Notes under the pieces: generated by a model
What the model was told of the DNA's origin: nothing
What the model saw: the letters and a program-made list of their open reading frames with translations, nothing else
The model's database searches: none
Position numbers and translations under genes: made by a program
In this document: in pieces, positions 45,042 to 54,885 of the stretch
Layout: every line of letters begins with the position of its first letter
Numbering within the stretch: the first letter of the stretch is position 1
NCBI GenBank assembly: GCA_958295945.1
Contig: OY282386.1
Span: forward strand, 2,741,864 to 2,805,863
DNA length: 64,000 bases
Reading direction: 5' to 3'
Origin: Candidatus Poribacteria bacterium
Lineage (GTDB): Bacteria > Poribacteria > WGA-4E > WGA-3G

Positions 45042-47810
45042 ATGTATATGACAATGATTAGTAAGCATATTCTGTTTGGAATACTTTTAGTATTAGCAGT
45101 CGGTATGGTTTCTATGCCTATCTCTGTAGCACAAGAAGAAGAAAGTTCAGATGAAGCTGAAACAACTGAGACTACCGCAGAAGCAGATGTAGCTGAACTT
45201 AAAAGTGTAGTGGTCGTAGGTACTCGGGCAAGACCGCGTTCTGTCTTGGATTCAGCAGTCCCGATTGATGTTGTGTCAAACAAATCATTTGAAAAGCAAG
45301 GCGGCGCAGATCTACCGGATTTGCTAAGAACTTTGGTGCCATCTTACAACATCAATACACAACCGATTAGTGATGCGTCAACGGTCGTGCGTCCGGCGAA
45401 TTTACGGGGGCTTGCCCCAGATCATACGCTGGTACTGGTCAATAACAAGCGGCGACACCGCGCCTCAGTGATTCACTGGCTTGGAAACGGTTTATCTGAT
45501 GGTTCACAGGGGCCTGATCTGTCGGCTATTCCAGCAATCGCGCTGAGACAGGTTGAGGTGTTACGAGATGGAGCATCCGCACAATACGGTTCTGATGCCA
45601 TTGCTGGGGTGATGAATTTTCAATTGAAAGACAACTACGAAGGCGGTTCGTTTGAATTTAAACCCGGTATCTACCAGTACGGCGACGGTCGGCAATTTGC
45701 GCTCGCTGGCAACATCGGTTTAGGGAGTCCAGATGCATGGACGAATCTCAGTTTTGAATACGGGGGCGCAGATCCGACTGTCCGGTCTGTCCAACGTAAT
45801 GATGCCATAAACTTGATTAACGCAGGCAATTTCAGTGTGAAAGACCCCGCGCAAATTTGGGGACAGCCGATTATAGAGGGTGACACCAAATTGTTTGCGA
45901 ACTACGGTGCTACCCTCACAGATACCATCGATTTCTATGGGCATGCCAACTACGCCCGCAAGCGGGTTGAAGGTGGATTCTATTTCCGAAATCCAAACAC
46001 TCGCAATGGCGTGTTTAGCAAAGCCGATAGTGATATATTGCTCGTTGGGGATTTGCGAGGTTTGACAGCCGAGATGGAGGCTTGGGAAACCCGAAAGGCG
46101 GAGTGGGAAGCCGAAAATGCGGCAGCAGTGGAGGCCGGAGAGACGTTTCCCGAACTGTCACCTCACGATGCTGACGATATCCCGATAACCGACAACGTTC
46201 CTGATCCCGAACGGTTGCAAGCCGTTAAGAATGACCCGAATCTATTCACATTCCAAGAGATGTTTCCAGGCGGATTCACACCCAGATTTGGCGCGTTCGC
46301 TTGGGATAGTTCCGTCGTCGTTGGCGTTAAGGGCACTGCTCTGGAAGAAACATTAGGCAATCCACTCACTTGGGATGTTAGTGGTTCTTTTGGACGGCAC
46401 CATTCCGATTTCTTTATCTTCAATACCGTCAATGCTTCCCTCGGCCCAGATACACCGACACATTTTGATCCGGGCGATTATATCCAGACAGATTACAACC
46501 TCAACTTTGATGTAACTTATCCGTTGAGCGACATGGTATTCCTCGCTTCTGGTTTGGAATATCGGGACGAAGGATTTGAAATCATAGAGGGCGAACGCGA
46601 GTCGCATCAGATCGGGCCCCTCGCAGCGCAAGGTTTCACTGCTGCCTCCAACGGATTTTCGGGGTTCAGCCCAGTTGCGGCAGGCAAGTGGCACCGTTAC
46701 AACGTTGCCGCCTATCTGGAAACTGAAATCAGACCGATTGATCCGCTGCTGATCGCGCTGGCTGTGCGCGGTGAACAATTTGAGATTTTCGGTGGCACAC
46801 TGAACTACAAAGCCGCTGCAAACTACAAGGTTACGGAAACGATGCGGTTGCGGGGAAGTTATAGTACTGGGTTCCGCGCACCGACACCCGGGCAGCAAAA
46901 TACGTTCAACATTACCACTGAATACGATTTTGAGAAGGGTGATCTCGTTAATAAAGGAACAATTCCTTCCACCAACCCTGCTGTCGGTGTTGTGACAGGT
47001 AAGGAAGATAACTCGCTTGATCCGGAAACATCAAATAACTTCACAGGTGGATTTACCGTCGATATTTTAGGCGTAAATTTCACGATGGACTTTTTTGATA
47101 TTCGGCTGAAAAACCGGTTATCGGTGTCACAACACTTTAAATTGACTGACGAGCAGAAGGCGCAGCTCATCGCCGAAGGTGTAACCAGTGCAGCGAATCT
47201 GGAAACATTCCAGTTCTTTACCAATGACTTCAATAGCACAACCAATGGTATTGACTTTGTCGTTGCAGCACCAATACCCAACGGAAACCTCATCGCCGTG
47301 TATAACTTCACGTCAACTAAAGTTACCCATATCGTAGCCGATGGAGAACTCACCGAATTACCTTCTGATTTCGATCCTGCTGTAAAATTAACTCCTGAAC
47401 TTAAAGCTTTCTTCGATTCTGCCACACTGAACGCTGATCGAATCCGGGAACTGCAAGAGAATTTACCTAAACACCGCGGAAGCCTGACTGTCGGTCAATC
47501 CATAACGGATGCGTGGGGAGTGCTCGGGCGCGCCAGTTATTTCAGCGGTTGGTTCGATTCTGAAGATTACTTACAGAATCCAGATGTGGAAGGAACTGGA
47601 AAATACACGGGAAGGGTAATTATCGACTTAGAAACCACTTACACCGTGGAGTCCGGATTGTCTCTCACTCTCGGTGGAAGAAATATTCTTAATACCTATC
47701 CCGACGAAAATCCAAATGCTGCTGATTCTGTTGGTAACAAATACGGACAATTCAGTCCGTTTGGGTTTGATGGCGCATACTGGTATGCTAAAGTTGGTTA
47801 TAGTTTCTAA
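45042..47810 (+). CDS. TonB-dependent outer-membrane receptor
   Basis: 922 residues, RBS AAGGAG 9 bp upstream. Signal peptide (to VAQEEE), an acidic linker, a TonB-box-like SVVVVGTR, and the plug domain (DLPDLLRTLVPSYNIN, NLRGLAPDHTLVLVNNKRRH, IERVEVLRDGASAQYG in the form RQVEVLRDGASAQYGSDAIAG). A 22-strand-type barrel follows, ending in YWYAKVGYSF with the terminal Phe. Substrate unknown (iron chelates, vitamin B12 or glycans). The gene is visibly richer in G+C than its neighbours, which may mean transfer. The upstream spacer (44844-45041) is divergent with zip. Confidence 0.94.
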   Translation: MYMTMISKHILFGILLVLAVGMVSMPISVAQEEESSDEAETTETTAEADVAELKSVVVVGTRARPRSVLDSAVPIDVVSNKSFEKQGGADLPDLLRTLVPSYNINTQPISDASTVVRPANLRGLAPDHTLVLVNNKRRHRASVIHWLGNGLSDGSQGPDLSAIPAIALRQVEVLRDGASAQYGSDAIAGVMNFQLKDNYEGGSFEFKPGIYQYGDGRQFALAGNIGLGSPDAWTNLSFEYGGADPTVRSVQRNDAINLINAGNFSVKDPAQIWGQPIIEGDTKLFANYGATLTDTIDFYGHANYARKRVEGGFYFRNPNTRNGVFSKADSDILLVGDLRGLTAEMEAWETRKAEWEAENAAAVEAGETFPELSPHDADDIPITDNVPDPERLQAVKNDPNLFTFQEMFPGGFTPRFGAFAWDSSVVVGVKGTALEETLGNPLTWDVSGSFGRHHSDFFIFNTVNASLGPDTPTHFDPGDYIQTDYNLNFDVTYPLSDMVFLASGLEYRDEGFEIIEGERESHQIGPLAAQGFTAASNGFSGFSPVAAGKWHRYNVAAYLETEIRPIDPLLIALAVRGEQFEIFGGTLNYKAAANYKVTETMRLRGSYSTGFRAPTPGQQNTFNITTEYDFEKGDLVNKGTIPSTNPAVGVVTGKEDNSLDPETSNNFTGGFTVDILGVNFTMDFFDIRLKNRLSVSQHFKLTDEQKAQLIAEGVTSAANLETFQFFTNDFNSTTNGIDFVVAAPIPNGNLIAVYNFTSTKVTHIVADGELTELPSDFDPAVKLTPELKAFFDSATLNADRIRELQENLPKHRGSLTVGQSITDAWGVLGRASYFSGWFDSEDYLQNPDVEGTGKYTGRVIIDLETTYTVESGLSLTLGGRNILNTYPDENPNAADSVGNKYGQFSPFGFDGAYWYAKVGYSF

Positions 47811-47825
47811 CAGACTTTAACTTCA

Positions 47826-47858
47826 TGTTAGGGAGTATCTTAAAACTGCTCCCTAACA
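47826..47858 (+). terminator. Probable terminator after the TonB receptor
   Basis: TGTTAGGGAG and CTCCCTAACA form a perfect 10-bp stem with a 13-base loop, 16 bp after the stop codon. The following bases are A-rich, not T-rich, so intrinsic activity is uncertain. Confidence 0.45.
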
Positions 47859-47946
47859 CAAAACTATTACATATAGAAATCGTTATTCTAACTGTAATGT
47901 GAGGTCTTTGGACCTCGCATTCTTTTGAAAGGGGAGGTTATTTGCT

Positions 47947-48783
47947 ATGAACAATCAAAGCAGAGATGCAGAGTATACAATGGGTAGGAGTGAATCAGAA
48001 ACGGATCGATTGATTGAGCAATCTCAACTCTACGATAATGTTACCCGCCGATTTCTCCTCAGAAGTGGAATATCAAATGGTATGAAAGTACTTGATGTCG
48101 GTAGTGGTGCCGGCGATGTTGCACTCACACTTGCTGAGTTTGTTGGCTCTGATGGTACTGTGGTTGGTGTGGATGTCAACGCGGAAATACTTGAAACAGC
48201 AAAAGCACGTGCAGACGCAGCAGGTTACACAAACATTGAATTCATTGCGGGAGATACACGAACTCTTGAACTTCCGAGCGATTTTGATGCCGTAGTCGGT
48301 AGACTCGTCTTGATGTATATGGCAGACCCTGGAGATGCCCTCAAACATTTAGCAATCCATTTACGACCCGGTGGAATTGCGGCATTTCAGGAAGTAGATT
48401 TTTCACCATATAGTGTTGCTGTCCATCCGGATACACCTTTGATAAACGATTTAATAAAATGGGGACGTACAGCCTTTGAACGTTCAGGTGCACATGTTGA
48501 AATGGGGATGGAACTTTATAAAGCCTTTGTTGATGCTGGTTTGCCAGAACCCTCTTTGCATTTTGAAGCACCCATGGGTGGTCCCGAAGATTGGCCTGGT
48601 TTTGAATACCTTGCGAACAGTTTCCGGAGTATTTTGCCATTAATTGAGGCTTACGAGATCGCTACTGCTGAAGAGGTAGATGTAGACACTTTAGCCTCCC
48701 GAATACAAGCAGAGGTCGCTGCATCAAAACGTCCCATCATGTTACCGCCGCATATCACAGCACATGCAACCCTACCAAGTTAA
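47947..48783 (+). CDS. Class I SAM-dependent methyltransferase, tandem copy 1
   Basis: 278 residues, RBS GGGGAGG 9 bp upstream. SAM-binding motif I is VLDVGSGAGDVALTLAEFVG, with the acidic end of strand 2 in VVGVDVNAEILETA and motif GDTRTLELP, then FDAVVGRLVLMYMADP and RPGGIAAFQE. Substrate unknown; the group resembles UbiE/arsenite-type small-molecule methylases. A short GAGGTCTTTGGACCTC palindrome (47901-47916) lies in its leader. The next gene, 11 bp on, is a close paralogue. Confidence 0.88.
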   Translation: MNNQSRDAEYTMGRSESETDRLIEQSQLYDNVTRRFLLRSGISNGMKVLDVGSGAGDVALTLAEFVGSDGTVVGVDVNAEILETAKARADAAGYTNIEFIAGDTRTLELPSDFDAVVGRLVLMYMADPGDALKHLAIHLRPGGIAAFQEVDFSPYSVAVHPDTPLINDLIKWGRTAFERSGAHVEMGMELYKAFVDAGLPEPSLHFEAPMGGPEDWPGFEYLANSFRSILPLIEAYEIATAEEVDVDTLASRIQAEVAASKRPIMLPPHITAHATLPS

Positions 48784-48794
48784 TACATTCAAGC

Positions 48795-49655
48795 ATGATG
48801 AGAAATAGTTCAGATAATATGCGTCCCTTAAATAGCGATACAAACTATGCTTTGGGACGCACCTCTCACGAAACGACTCGGCTCATTGAGCAGTCAAAGA
48901 TTTATGGTAAAGCAACGCTTCGTCTTTGTGAGCGCGCTGGAATTTCGACAGGGATGCGCGTGCTTGATATCGGAAGCGGTGCTGGAGATGTTGCGCTCAC
49001 AGTCGCAGAACTGGTCGGTAAATCGGGGCAAGTTGTGGGAGTAGATGTCAATCCTGCAATACTTGAAACGGCGCGTCAAAGAGCTGCTGATACAGGCAAA
49101 TCAAATGTAGAATTCATCGCAGGTGATGCACGAACGATCAATTTTGATGAGAAATTTGACGCGCTTGTTGGTCGGTTTGTATTGATGTATATGTCTGATC
49201 CAGTAGCAGCGTTGACGAAACTTATTCCCCATCTAAAACCGGGTGGAATCGTCGCGTTTCAGGAACCAGAATATACACTCTATCCCGCGTATCAGCATCC
49301 AGATACACCCCTTATGAATCAACTTTATCAGTGGATTATAGAAGTATTTGAACATTCAGGAGCACATCTTGACCAAGGCATGGGTATGTATCGGACATTT
49401 ATAGACGCGGGACTGCCGGCACCGCAGATGCATCTTCAGTCTCCGATAGGGGCGGAAGAAAAATGGCGTGGATACCGATATATGGCAACTATCTTTCAAA
49501 GTCTGCTGCCACTCATTGAGAAATATGAGATTGCCACACCGGAAGAGGTAGGTGTAGAAACATTATCGGAAAGGCTTCGTGCAGAGGTGCTATTATCAAA
49601 GAAACCGTTTTTCCTACCACTTCATGTGACCGCTCATGCATGTTTGACAGATTAA
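48795..49655 (+). CDS. Class I SAM-dependent methyltransferase, tandem copy 2
   Basis: 286 residues. Same architecture as the previous gene: VLDIGSGAGDVALTVAELVG, VVGVDVNPAILETARQRA, GDARTINF, FDALVGRFVLMYMSDP and KPGGIVAFQEPEY, and a similar C-terminal helical cap. Start ATG 48795 or 48798. The tandem pair shows a local duplication with divergence, so the substrates may differ. Its stop overlaps the convergent TolB-like gene by 4 bp. Confidence 0.88.
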   Translation: MMRNSSDNMRPLNSDTNYALGRTSHETTRLIEQSKIYGKATLRLCERAGISTGMRVLDIGSGAGDVALTVAELVGKSGQVVGVDVNPAILETARQRAADTGKSNVEFIAGDARTINFDEKFDALVGRFVLMYMSDPVAALTKLIPHLKPGGIVAFQEPEYTLYPAYQHPDTPLMNQLYQWIIEVFEHSGAHLDQGMGMYRTFIDAGLPAPQMHLQSPIGAEEKWRGYRYMATIFQSLLPLIEKYEIATPEEVGVETLSERLRAEVLLSKKPFFLPLHVTAHACLTD

Positions 49656-50695
49656 TGTGTTTGCTTGAGTAATCCCCACTGAAGCGTGAGTTTTCCCTTA
49701 GGTGATACAAGATAAGGACTATCCGGCACCCAATCCACAGCATAATCATGCCCGGGACGATCCAACAAGGGTGTAATTACCTTGGTATCAATATGATACC
49801 TATATATGTTGCTCAAGGATGCATCCTTTGGTGGTTGCTCATTTAACTTTACCTGTTGTGCACTGAAAACAACCGACTTACCGTTCTCTATCCAGTCAAT
49901 GCTTCCAGGCTTCCAGTGGATCGGTATATCCAACTGATTGACAGTTTCACCATTCAGATCACATATAAAATACCGAAATGCCTTTGGAATTTGCGTTGTA
50001 GGCTTTGCATCTCTTTTCTCCAAAGTAAACTCCCTTTGTGTATAGAGTATCTGTTTACCGTTCGGGGACCATCGTGGATTGTACCGTTCTATAGCCAATT
50101 CACCTTGTGGGGCTTCTGGGACCAATCTAAGTTTATTACCTCCATCGGAATCCATGATATAAAGATTTCCACCTGTACCGATAAAAGGCACATCATGTAT
50201 TAGGTATACAATCTGTTTTCCATTCGGTGACCAATCCGGAGATATGATGAATTGATCGGATATTTTTTCCTGATTACCATTCCTAATATTCAGCACGATA
50301 CCACTACTTATCGTATTCTTACCTATTATCTCTGACCGAACATATAGAATCTTTTGTCCATCAGGTGAGAAAACTGGGTTGTCATCAAACATTGTCTTTT
50401 CTTGTGGGTGGGTGATGTGTTGGATATCCGTTCTGTCTGAATTTATTATGTGTATTGCAGAGTGATCACGATATACAATTTGTTTTCGATCAGACGACCA
50501 GCGTGGATGTGCAGCTTCACGAGTTGATGTGATTGATGTCAAATTGCTGCCATCATCATCCATCGTGTATATATCTATGAAAGCATCTATTCCAAAATGG
50601 TTACCACGTTTTGATAAGAAAACGATTTTAGCATTTGCTACGGTTGAGAAAAGTATGAACAGAAGACAAAAGGCTATAGGTTTCCGAATACGCAT
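49652..50695 (-). CDS. Secreted TolB-like beta-propeller protein
   Basis: 347 residues. Signal peptide to about 23 (FSTVANA). Repeats of the PD40/TolB type: IYTMDDDGSNLTSITS, AHPRWSSDRKQIVYR, NPVFSPDGQKILYVRS, SPDWSPNGKQIVYL and NPRWSPNGKQILYTQ, giving a six-bladed propeller. It is much shorter than TolB and lacks its N-terminal domain and any pal or tolA neighbour, so a periplasmic binding or sensing role is more likely than the Tol system itself. Confidence 0.83.
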   Translation of the reverse strand: MRIRKPIAFCLLFILFSTVANAKIVFLSKRGNHFGIDAFIDIYTMDDDGSNLTSITSTREAAHPRWSSDRKQIVYRDHSAIHIINSDRTDIQHITHPQEKTMFDDNPVFSPDGQKILYVRSEIIGKNTISSGIVLNIRNGNQEKISDQFIISPDWSPNGKQIVYLIHDVPFIGTGGNLYIMDSDGGNKLRLVPEAPQGELAIERYNPRWSPNGKQILYTQREFTLEKRDAKPTTQIPKAFRYFICDLNGETVNQLDIPIHWKPGSIDWIENGKSVVFSAQQVKLNEQPPKDASLSNIYRYHIDTKVITPLLDRPGHDYAVDWVPDSPYLVSPKGKLTLQWGLLKQTH

Positions 50696-50940
50696 TGTTC
50701 ACCTTAATTGAAGTTTATATCATAAAAACGCGTCTATAACGTGAGTTACATAAATAAAGTCGTTGGAAACTCATCGCATATATTCTTAAGATTTAGTAGG
50801 ATTTTTGTAGCACAATCTGTTAGATTGAAACTCATTATGTGCAAACTAACAGTTTGTGCTACAATTATGGAACTCACGTTGTCTATAGGTCGTGCAGAGT
50901 GTAGCAACACTGACCTACAGAAATACATTTGACAATAAAA
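50696..50940. other. Spacer with GTAGCACAA hairpin repeat
   Basis: At 50806-50862, TTTTTGTAGCACAATCTG and CTAACAGTTTGTGCTAC match the core of the 114-bp MITE without its ends. No gene seen. Confidence 0.6.
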
Positions 50941-51738
50941 CTACTGCTTTGCAGATTTCAGTTTGCCCCATGTGGTAGCCAATTTTCCGCGTGCCTCAAC
51001 ACCTAAGAGTTCACTGACACCATCATTCATAATAGAAAGGACTTCATCTTCTGTTAACCCACGCTTCCATACGTTGAGGTCGTCCATGAGTCCGTTGAAG
51101 GGACGATTATTGTCGATGTTGTAACCGACTCGTGCACCTTGGCCCCAATCACCTGCTATCTTGTCTGGCAATCGTGCTTTTTCTTCACCTACCTTTTTGC
51201 CATTGATATATAGGTAAGCCATTCCTTCTTCCTGACTGAATGTGCCTGCATAATGCACCCATTCCTTTGCTTTGTTTACACCTGCCTTGATATCGAAGAG
51301 CGTTTTATTTGGATTATGTCCTCTATTGAGCCACCGATAATTGCCATCCCCACGTGCCTCTGGGTGTACAAGCCAGGTACCATCTCCTGCGCGGGCATTG
51401 AAAATTGCCATATCTGCGATTGATTCAACGTTGATCCACGCAACAACACTCATCCCTTCAGTCGGAATATGTTCAGGATCAACATTTGGACCATCCAAAT
51501 CAAGATAACTACCCGTTACAAACTGTGCTGCTTTTCCAAATTTACCATCGTTAGATTGTGTTACTTTTTGAACAATTTTTCCATCGTACCCATGTCCGGA
51601 TTTTTCAACAACATGTGTCGCCGTGAACTCTTCAAAATCGAAATAAAGGACTAAGTCCGGATCTATCACATCAGCTGCGTAACTACCTATTTGAGATGTC
51701 AATAATAGACATACAAGAACAACTATACTGCGTTTCAT
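50941..51738 (-). CDS. Secreted LamG-domain protein (intact)
   Basis: 265 residues. Signal peptide to about 22 (IGSYAADV). Laminin-G/concanavalin-type sandwich: LVLYFDFEEF, GHGYDGKIV, GKFGKAAQFVTGSYLDL, MSVVAWINVES, WVHYAGTFSQEEGMAYLYING and FNGLMDDLNVWKRGLTEDEV, ending GKLATTWGKLKSAKQ, the lineage-typical tail. Such domains bind glycans or surface proteins. It is the intact counterpart of the broken gene at 21588-22388. Confidence 0.88.
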   Translation of the reverse strand: MKRSIVVLVCLLLTSQIGSYAADVIDPDLVLYFDFEEFTATHVVEKSGHGYDGKIVQKVTQSNDGKFGKAAQFVTGSYLDLDGPNVDPEHIPTEGMSVVAWINVESIADMAIFNARAGDGTWLVHPEARGDGNYRWLNRGHNPNKTLFDIKAGVNKAKEWVHYAGTFSQEEGMAYLYINGKKVGEEKARLPDKIAGDWGQGARVGYNIDNNRPFNGLMDDLNVWKRGLTEDEVLSIMNDGVSELLGVEARGKLATTWGKLKSAKQ

Positions 51739-51980
51739 TTTGATGGCTCCTTATTTTGTTTAGATTTTATTTGTCTCCTCTCATCCATTTAAATTATGTA
51801 AAGTATACCATTTTTTTGTTTTTAAATCAATTTAATTCATTGCTGGTCAGGAATATTAAGTTTTAATAAAGTATCAACATTAGGATTTACTGAGAGTTAA
51901 TATCCAAAGTGGTAGGTGCAGTTTCCTAACCGCATCATAGACGTCAATTTAGTCTCTTTGCCTCTTATCACAGATATGTC

Positions 51981-52088
51981 CAGCGCGCTTACAAAGTGCC
52001 AAATCAACGGTATGAATGCCTTTTGGCATTCCCCACCTACAGGGTTTGTGAAATTTATAGTTACCGGTTGAATAAGTTAATATTCATA
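51981..52088. mobile_element. Partial copy of the MITE nested in the IS
   Basis: CAGCGCGCTTACAAAGTGCC through ATGCCTTTTGGCATTCCCC to an end ...AGTTAATATTCATA matches 37309-37415 with changes. The left terminal repeat is absent. Confidence 0.7.
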
Positions 52089-52158
52089 CAGGACTATCGG
52101 GGTTGAAAACCCCTCCTACAAGAGCGAGGTTAGGAAACCTCGCCTACAAGTTTGGGCG

Positions 52159-52198
52159 TGATTAAAATTACCCGTTTAATAAATTTAGTCTTCATTCG
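52159..52198. mobile_element. Right-end fragment of the same MITE family
   Basis: TGATTAAAATTACCCGTTTA and ATAAATTTAGTCTTCATT match 37379-37414 of the nested MITE almost base for base. Confidence 0.65.
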
Positions 52199-52507
52199 CA
52201 ACTAAAATATAGGACAATCCTAATAAAAATGCGGATTGAGAGAAATTCATAATAATGTTGATTTCTTCTTAAGTTGACACCGATGGGTAATTCTCATTTT
52301 CCCTACCGTTTTCGGCATATAGTCGGAGTTAAGAAAACCCTAAAACTAAATAAACCTGATTGCTGTTTTCTCTTGATTATTATGATAGATTAAGATAAAT
52401 TAGATTGAACACAATTCAAAAGACTATAGGATTTTAACCCAGAGAAATATAATTCAGATTGGAGCTGTTGTGTATTCAACCATTCCACATAAAGAGAGAA
52501 ACTGCCT

Positions 52508-53263
52508 TTGATAAATATAGGAATTATCCCAGCACGGTATGCCTCAAGTCGTTTTGAAGGTAAGGTGTTAGCAGACATCCTGGGAAAGCCAATGGTGCAG
52601 CATGTATATGAACGTGCAAGGTGCTCAAAGATGCTCAATCAAGTTATCGTTGCCACAGATGATAAACGGATATATGATGCTGTTAGAGGTTTCGGTGGGA
52701 ACGTGCAGATGACAGGTGAATGTGCTACTGGTACTGACCGAGTGGCAATCGTGGCTGAACAGATAAATTGTGATGTTGTGGTTGACATTCAAGGTGATGA
52801 ACCATTGATTGAACCGAAACAGATAGATCTTATGCTTCAACCTTTTGTGGATAGACCGTCTGTCCAAGTTTGCACGCTGAAAGAACGTATTCACACTGTT
52901 GAAGATTTTCTTGATAGGAACGTTGTTAAAGTTGTTACGAATAATCAAGGGGATGCGTTGTACTTTTCAAGGGGTTCTATTCCCAGTACTCCGATAAACA
53001 AAGAACACACTTTTGATGAAAGGACACTGGTCTACAGGCATATCGGTTTATATGCGTTCCGAAAGGAACAACTTCTTACCTTCACATCTTGGAAACGCAC
53101 CCCGTATGAGATTACTGAGGGTTTGGAACAGTTGCGTTTTTTGGAACACGGCATCCCCATCCACGTCGTTGAAACCGACACCACCCTAATTGGCGTAGAT
53201 GTTCCTGAAGACTTAGAAAAGGTAAAACAGATATTTGAAAAGAGAGGCATTGGAAGAAAATGA
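52508..53263 (+). CDS. kdsB: CMP-KDO synthetase (3-deoxy-manno-octulosonate cytidylyltransferase)
   Basis: 251 residues from TTG 52508; the next residues INIGIIPARYASSRFEGK are the family's N-terminus, so no later start is possible. It activates KDO with CTP for lipopolysaccharide core synthesis. Other motifs are VATDDKRIYDAV, GTDRVA and VVDIQGDEPLIEP. Length is normal. The stop overlaps pyrG by 4 bp (ATGA), tying CTP supply to CTP use. Its presence shows a diderm organism with KDO-type LPS. Confidence 0.94.
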   Translation: MINIGIIPARYASSRFEGKVLADILGKPMVQHVYERARCSKMLNQVIVATDDKRIYDAVRGFGGNVQMTGECATGTDRVAIVAEQINCDVVVDIQGDEPLIEPKQIDLMLQPFVDRPSVQVCTLKERIHTVEDFLDRNVVKVVTNNQGDALYFSRGSIPSTPINKEHTFDERTLVYRHIGLYAFRKEQLLTFTSWKRTPYEITEGLEQLRFLEHGIPIHVVETDTTLIGVDVPEDLEKVKQIFEKRGIGRK

Positions 53264-54885
53264 CAAAATATATATTTGTAACAGGCGGCGTCATCTCTGG
53301 TATTGGCAAAGGAATAACAACAGCATCGTTAGGAAGATTGCTCATAAATCGTGGATTTAATGTCAACCTCGTAAAAATTGATCCATATATAAATGTTGAT
53401 GCTGGAGTGATGAATCCATTTCAACACGGAGAGGTATTTGTGACGCACGACGGTGCTGAAACAGACTTAGACTTAGGAAACTATGAAAGATTTCTCGGTG
53501 TTGATTTAAATCAACATTCAAACTTTACAACAGGTTCTGTCTATAAGGAAGTGATTGAAAAAGAAAGGCGCGGCGATTATCTTGGTCAAACGGTTCAGTT
53601 GATTCCACATATTACAGATGAAATCAAACGACGTATCTATCAGATTGGTAAAGACAGTGATATTGATGTGGTCATCACTGAGATTGGTGGCACAATAGGT
53701 GATTTTGAAATGCCTCCGTTTGTTGAAGCTATACGGGAATTAGCCGTGGAGGTGGGTCGCGAAAACACTTTGTTCCTCCATGTTTCACTCATTTACACTT
53801 TGGCTAACGGAGAGAGCAAGAGTAAACCTACACAACATAGCATTCGGAAACTCCAAGAATTTGGAATTCAACCTGACCTGTTGTTATGTCGTACGAGTCA
53901 ACATCTTGATGATAGTATTCGTAGAAAGATTGCCCTCCTTTGTGGTATCAGTGAAGACTTTATTATTGAAGGTTTAGATACGAAATGTGTAGATGAAATT
54001 CCGTTGAATTTTGAAGAACAGGGTATGGGACATCTCGTTTCAAAGAAGCTTGGACTTGAAAGGCGCGCGACTCTGGATGCCGAATGGGTTGCCATGGTAG
54101 ATAAACTAAAGAATCCTAAGCATTCCACAAAAATTGCTATTGTCGGTAAATATACTACTGGAAGCGATGCATATATTAGTGTTCAAGAAGCGATCAAACA
54201 TGGTGGTATTGCTAATGAAGCCGAAGTTTGTATCGAATGGATAGAAGCTGAATCGTTAACAGAGAATATGGATCTTGATGGATTGTTTGAAAATATAGAC
54301 GGTATTTTGGTCCCCGGTGGATTTGGGGATCGTGGCATTGAGGGCATGATAACCGCTGTAAAATATGCTCGTGAGAAGCGTATACCTTATTTGGGTTTAT
54401 GTCTCGGAATGCAGTGCCTTGTAATTGAATATGCTCGGAACGTTGCAAACATGATAGATGCAAACAGCACTGAAGTTGATGAAAAAACATCTTATCCTGT
54501 AATTGATTTGATGTTGGAACAACGTGCAATTGCAGACAAAGGGGCAACGATGCGCCTTGGACATTACCCGTGTGTCCTCAAGGAAAACACAAAAAGTTAC
54601 GAAGCGTTTCAACAACCGATTATATTGGAACGACATCGACATCGTTATGAACTAAATAATGACTACCGTTCAAGATTAGAAGATGCGGGACTATGTTTTA
54701 GCGGTGTATCTCCCGATGAAAGCTTGGTGGAAATAGCTGAGGTACCGGATCATCCGTGGATGGTCGGTTCGCAATTCCATCCTGAGTTTCAATCAAAACC
54801 GCTTACACCACACCCTTTATTCCGCGACTTTATTGCATCTGTCCTATGTTATCAACAGGAAAGAACTGAATTAGGAGATAAATAA
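53260..54885 (+). CDS. pyrG: CTP synthase
   Basis: 541 residues. Converts UTP, ATP and glutamine to CTP. Amidoligase domain: KYIFVTGGVISGIGKGITTAS (split as FVTGGVISGIGKG), KIDPYINVDAGVMNPFQHGE and TDLDLGNYERF. The class I glutaminase domain follows, with nucleophile Cys381 in GLCLGMQ and His/Glu in the C-terminal GSQFHPEFQSKP. SGIGKG instead of the more common SGLGKG is a conservative change. It overlaps kdsB by 4 bp and the larA gene by 1 bp. Confidence 0.97.
   Translation: MTKYIFVTGGVISGIGKGITTASLGRLLINRGFNVNLVKIDPYINVDAGVMNPFQHGEVFVTHDGAETDLDLGNYERFLGVDLNQHSNFTTGSVYKEVIEKERRGDYLGQTVQLIPHITDEIKRRIYQIGKDSDIDVVITEIGGTIGDFEMPPFVEAIRELAVEVGRENTLFLHVSLIYTLANGESKSKPTQHSIRKLQEFGIQPDLLLCRTSQHLDDSIRRKIALLCGISEDFIIEGLDTKCVDEIPLNFEEQGMGHLVSKKLGLERRATLDAEWVAMVDKLKNPKHSTKIAIVGKYTTGSDAYISVQEAIKHGGIANEAEVCIEWIEAESLTENMDLDGLFENIDGILVPGGFGDRGIEGMITAVKYAREKRIPYLGLCLGMQCLVIEYARNVANMIDANSTEVDEKTSYPVIDLMLEQRAIADKGATMRLGHYPCVLKENTKSYEAFQQPIILERHRHRYELNNDYRSRLEDAGLCFSGVSPDESLVEIAEVPDHPWMVGSQFHPEFQSKPLTPHPLFRDFIASVLCYQQERTELGDK

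Larger units (their letters stand above)
51739..52507. other. 769-bp non-coding region with repeat debris
   Basis: It contains family B palindromes at 51911-51940 and 52123-52148, a partial MITE at 51981-52088, a CGGGGTTGAAAACCCCTCC palindrome (52099-52117), and a right-end MITE fragment at 52159-52198. No gene was recognised; 52205-52500 is AT-rich and without visible structure. Confidence 0.6.

Noticed and set aside
50741-50932. Small frames on both strands in the 50.8-kb spacer
   Set aside because: They are created by the GTAGCACAA hairpin repeat.
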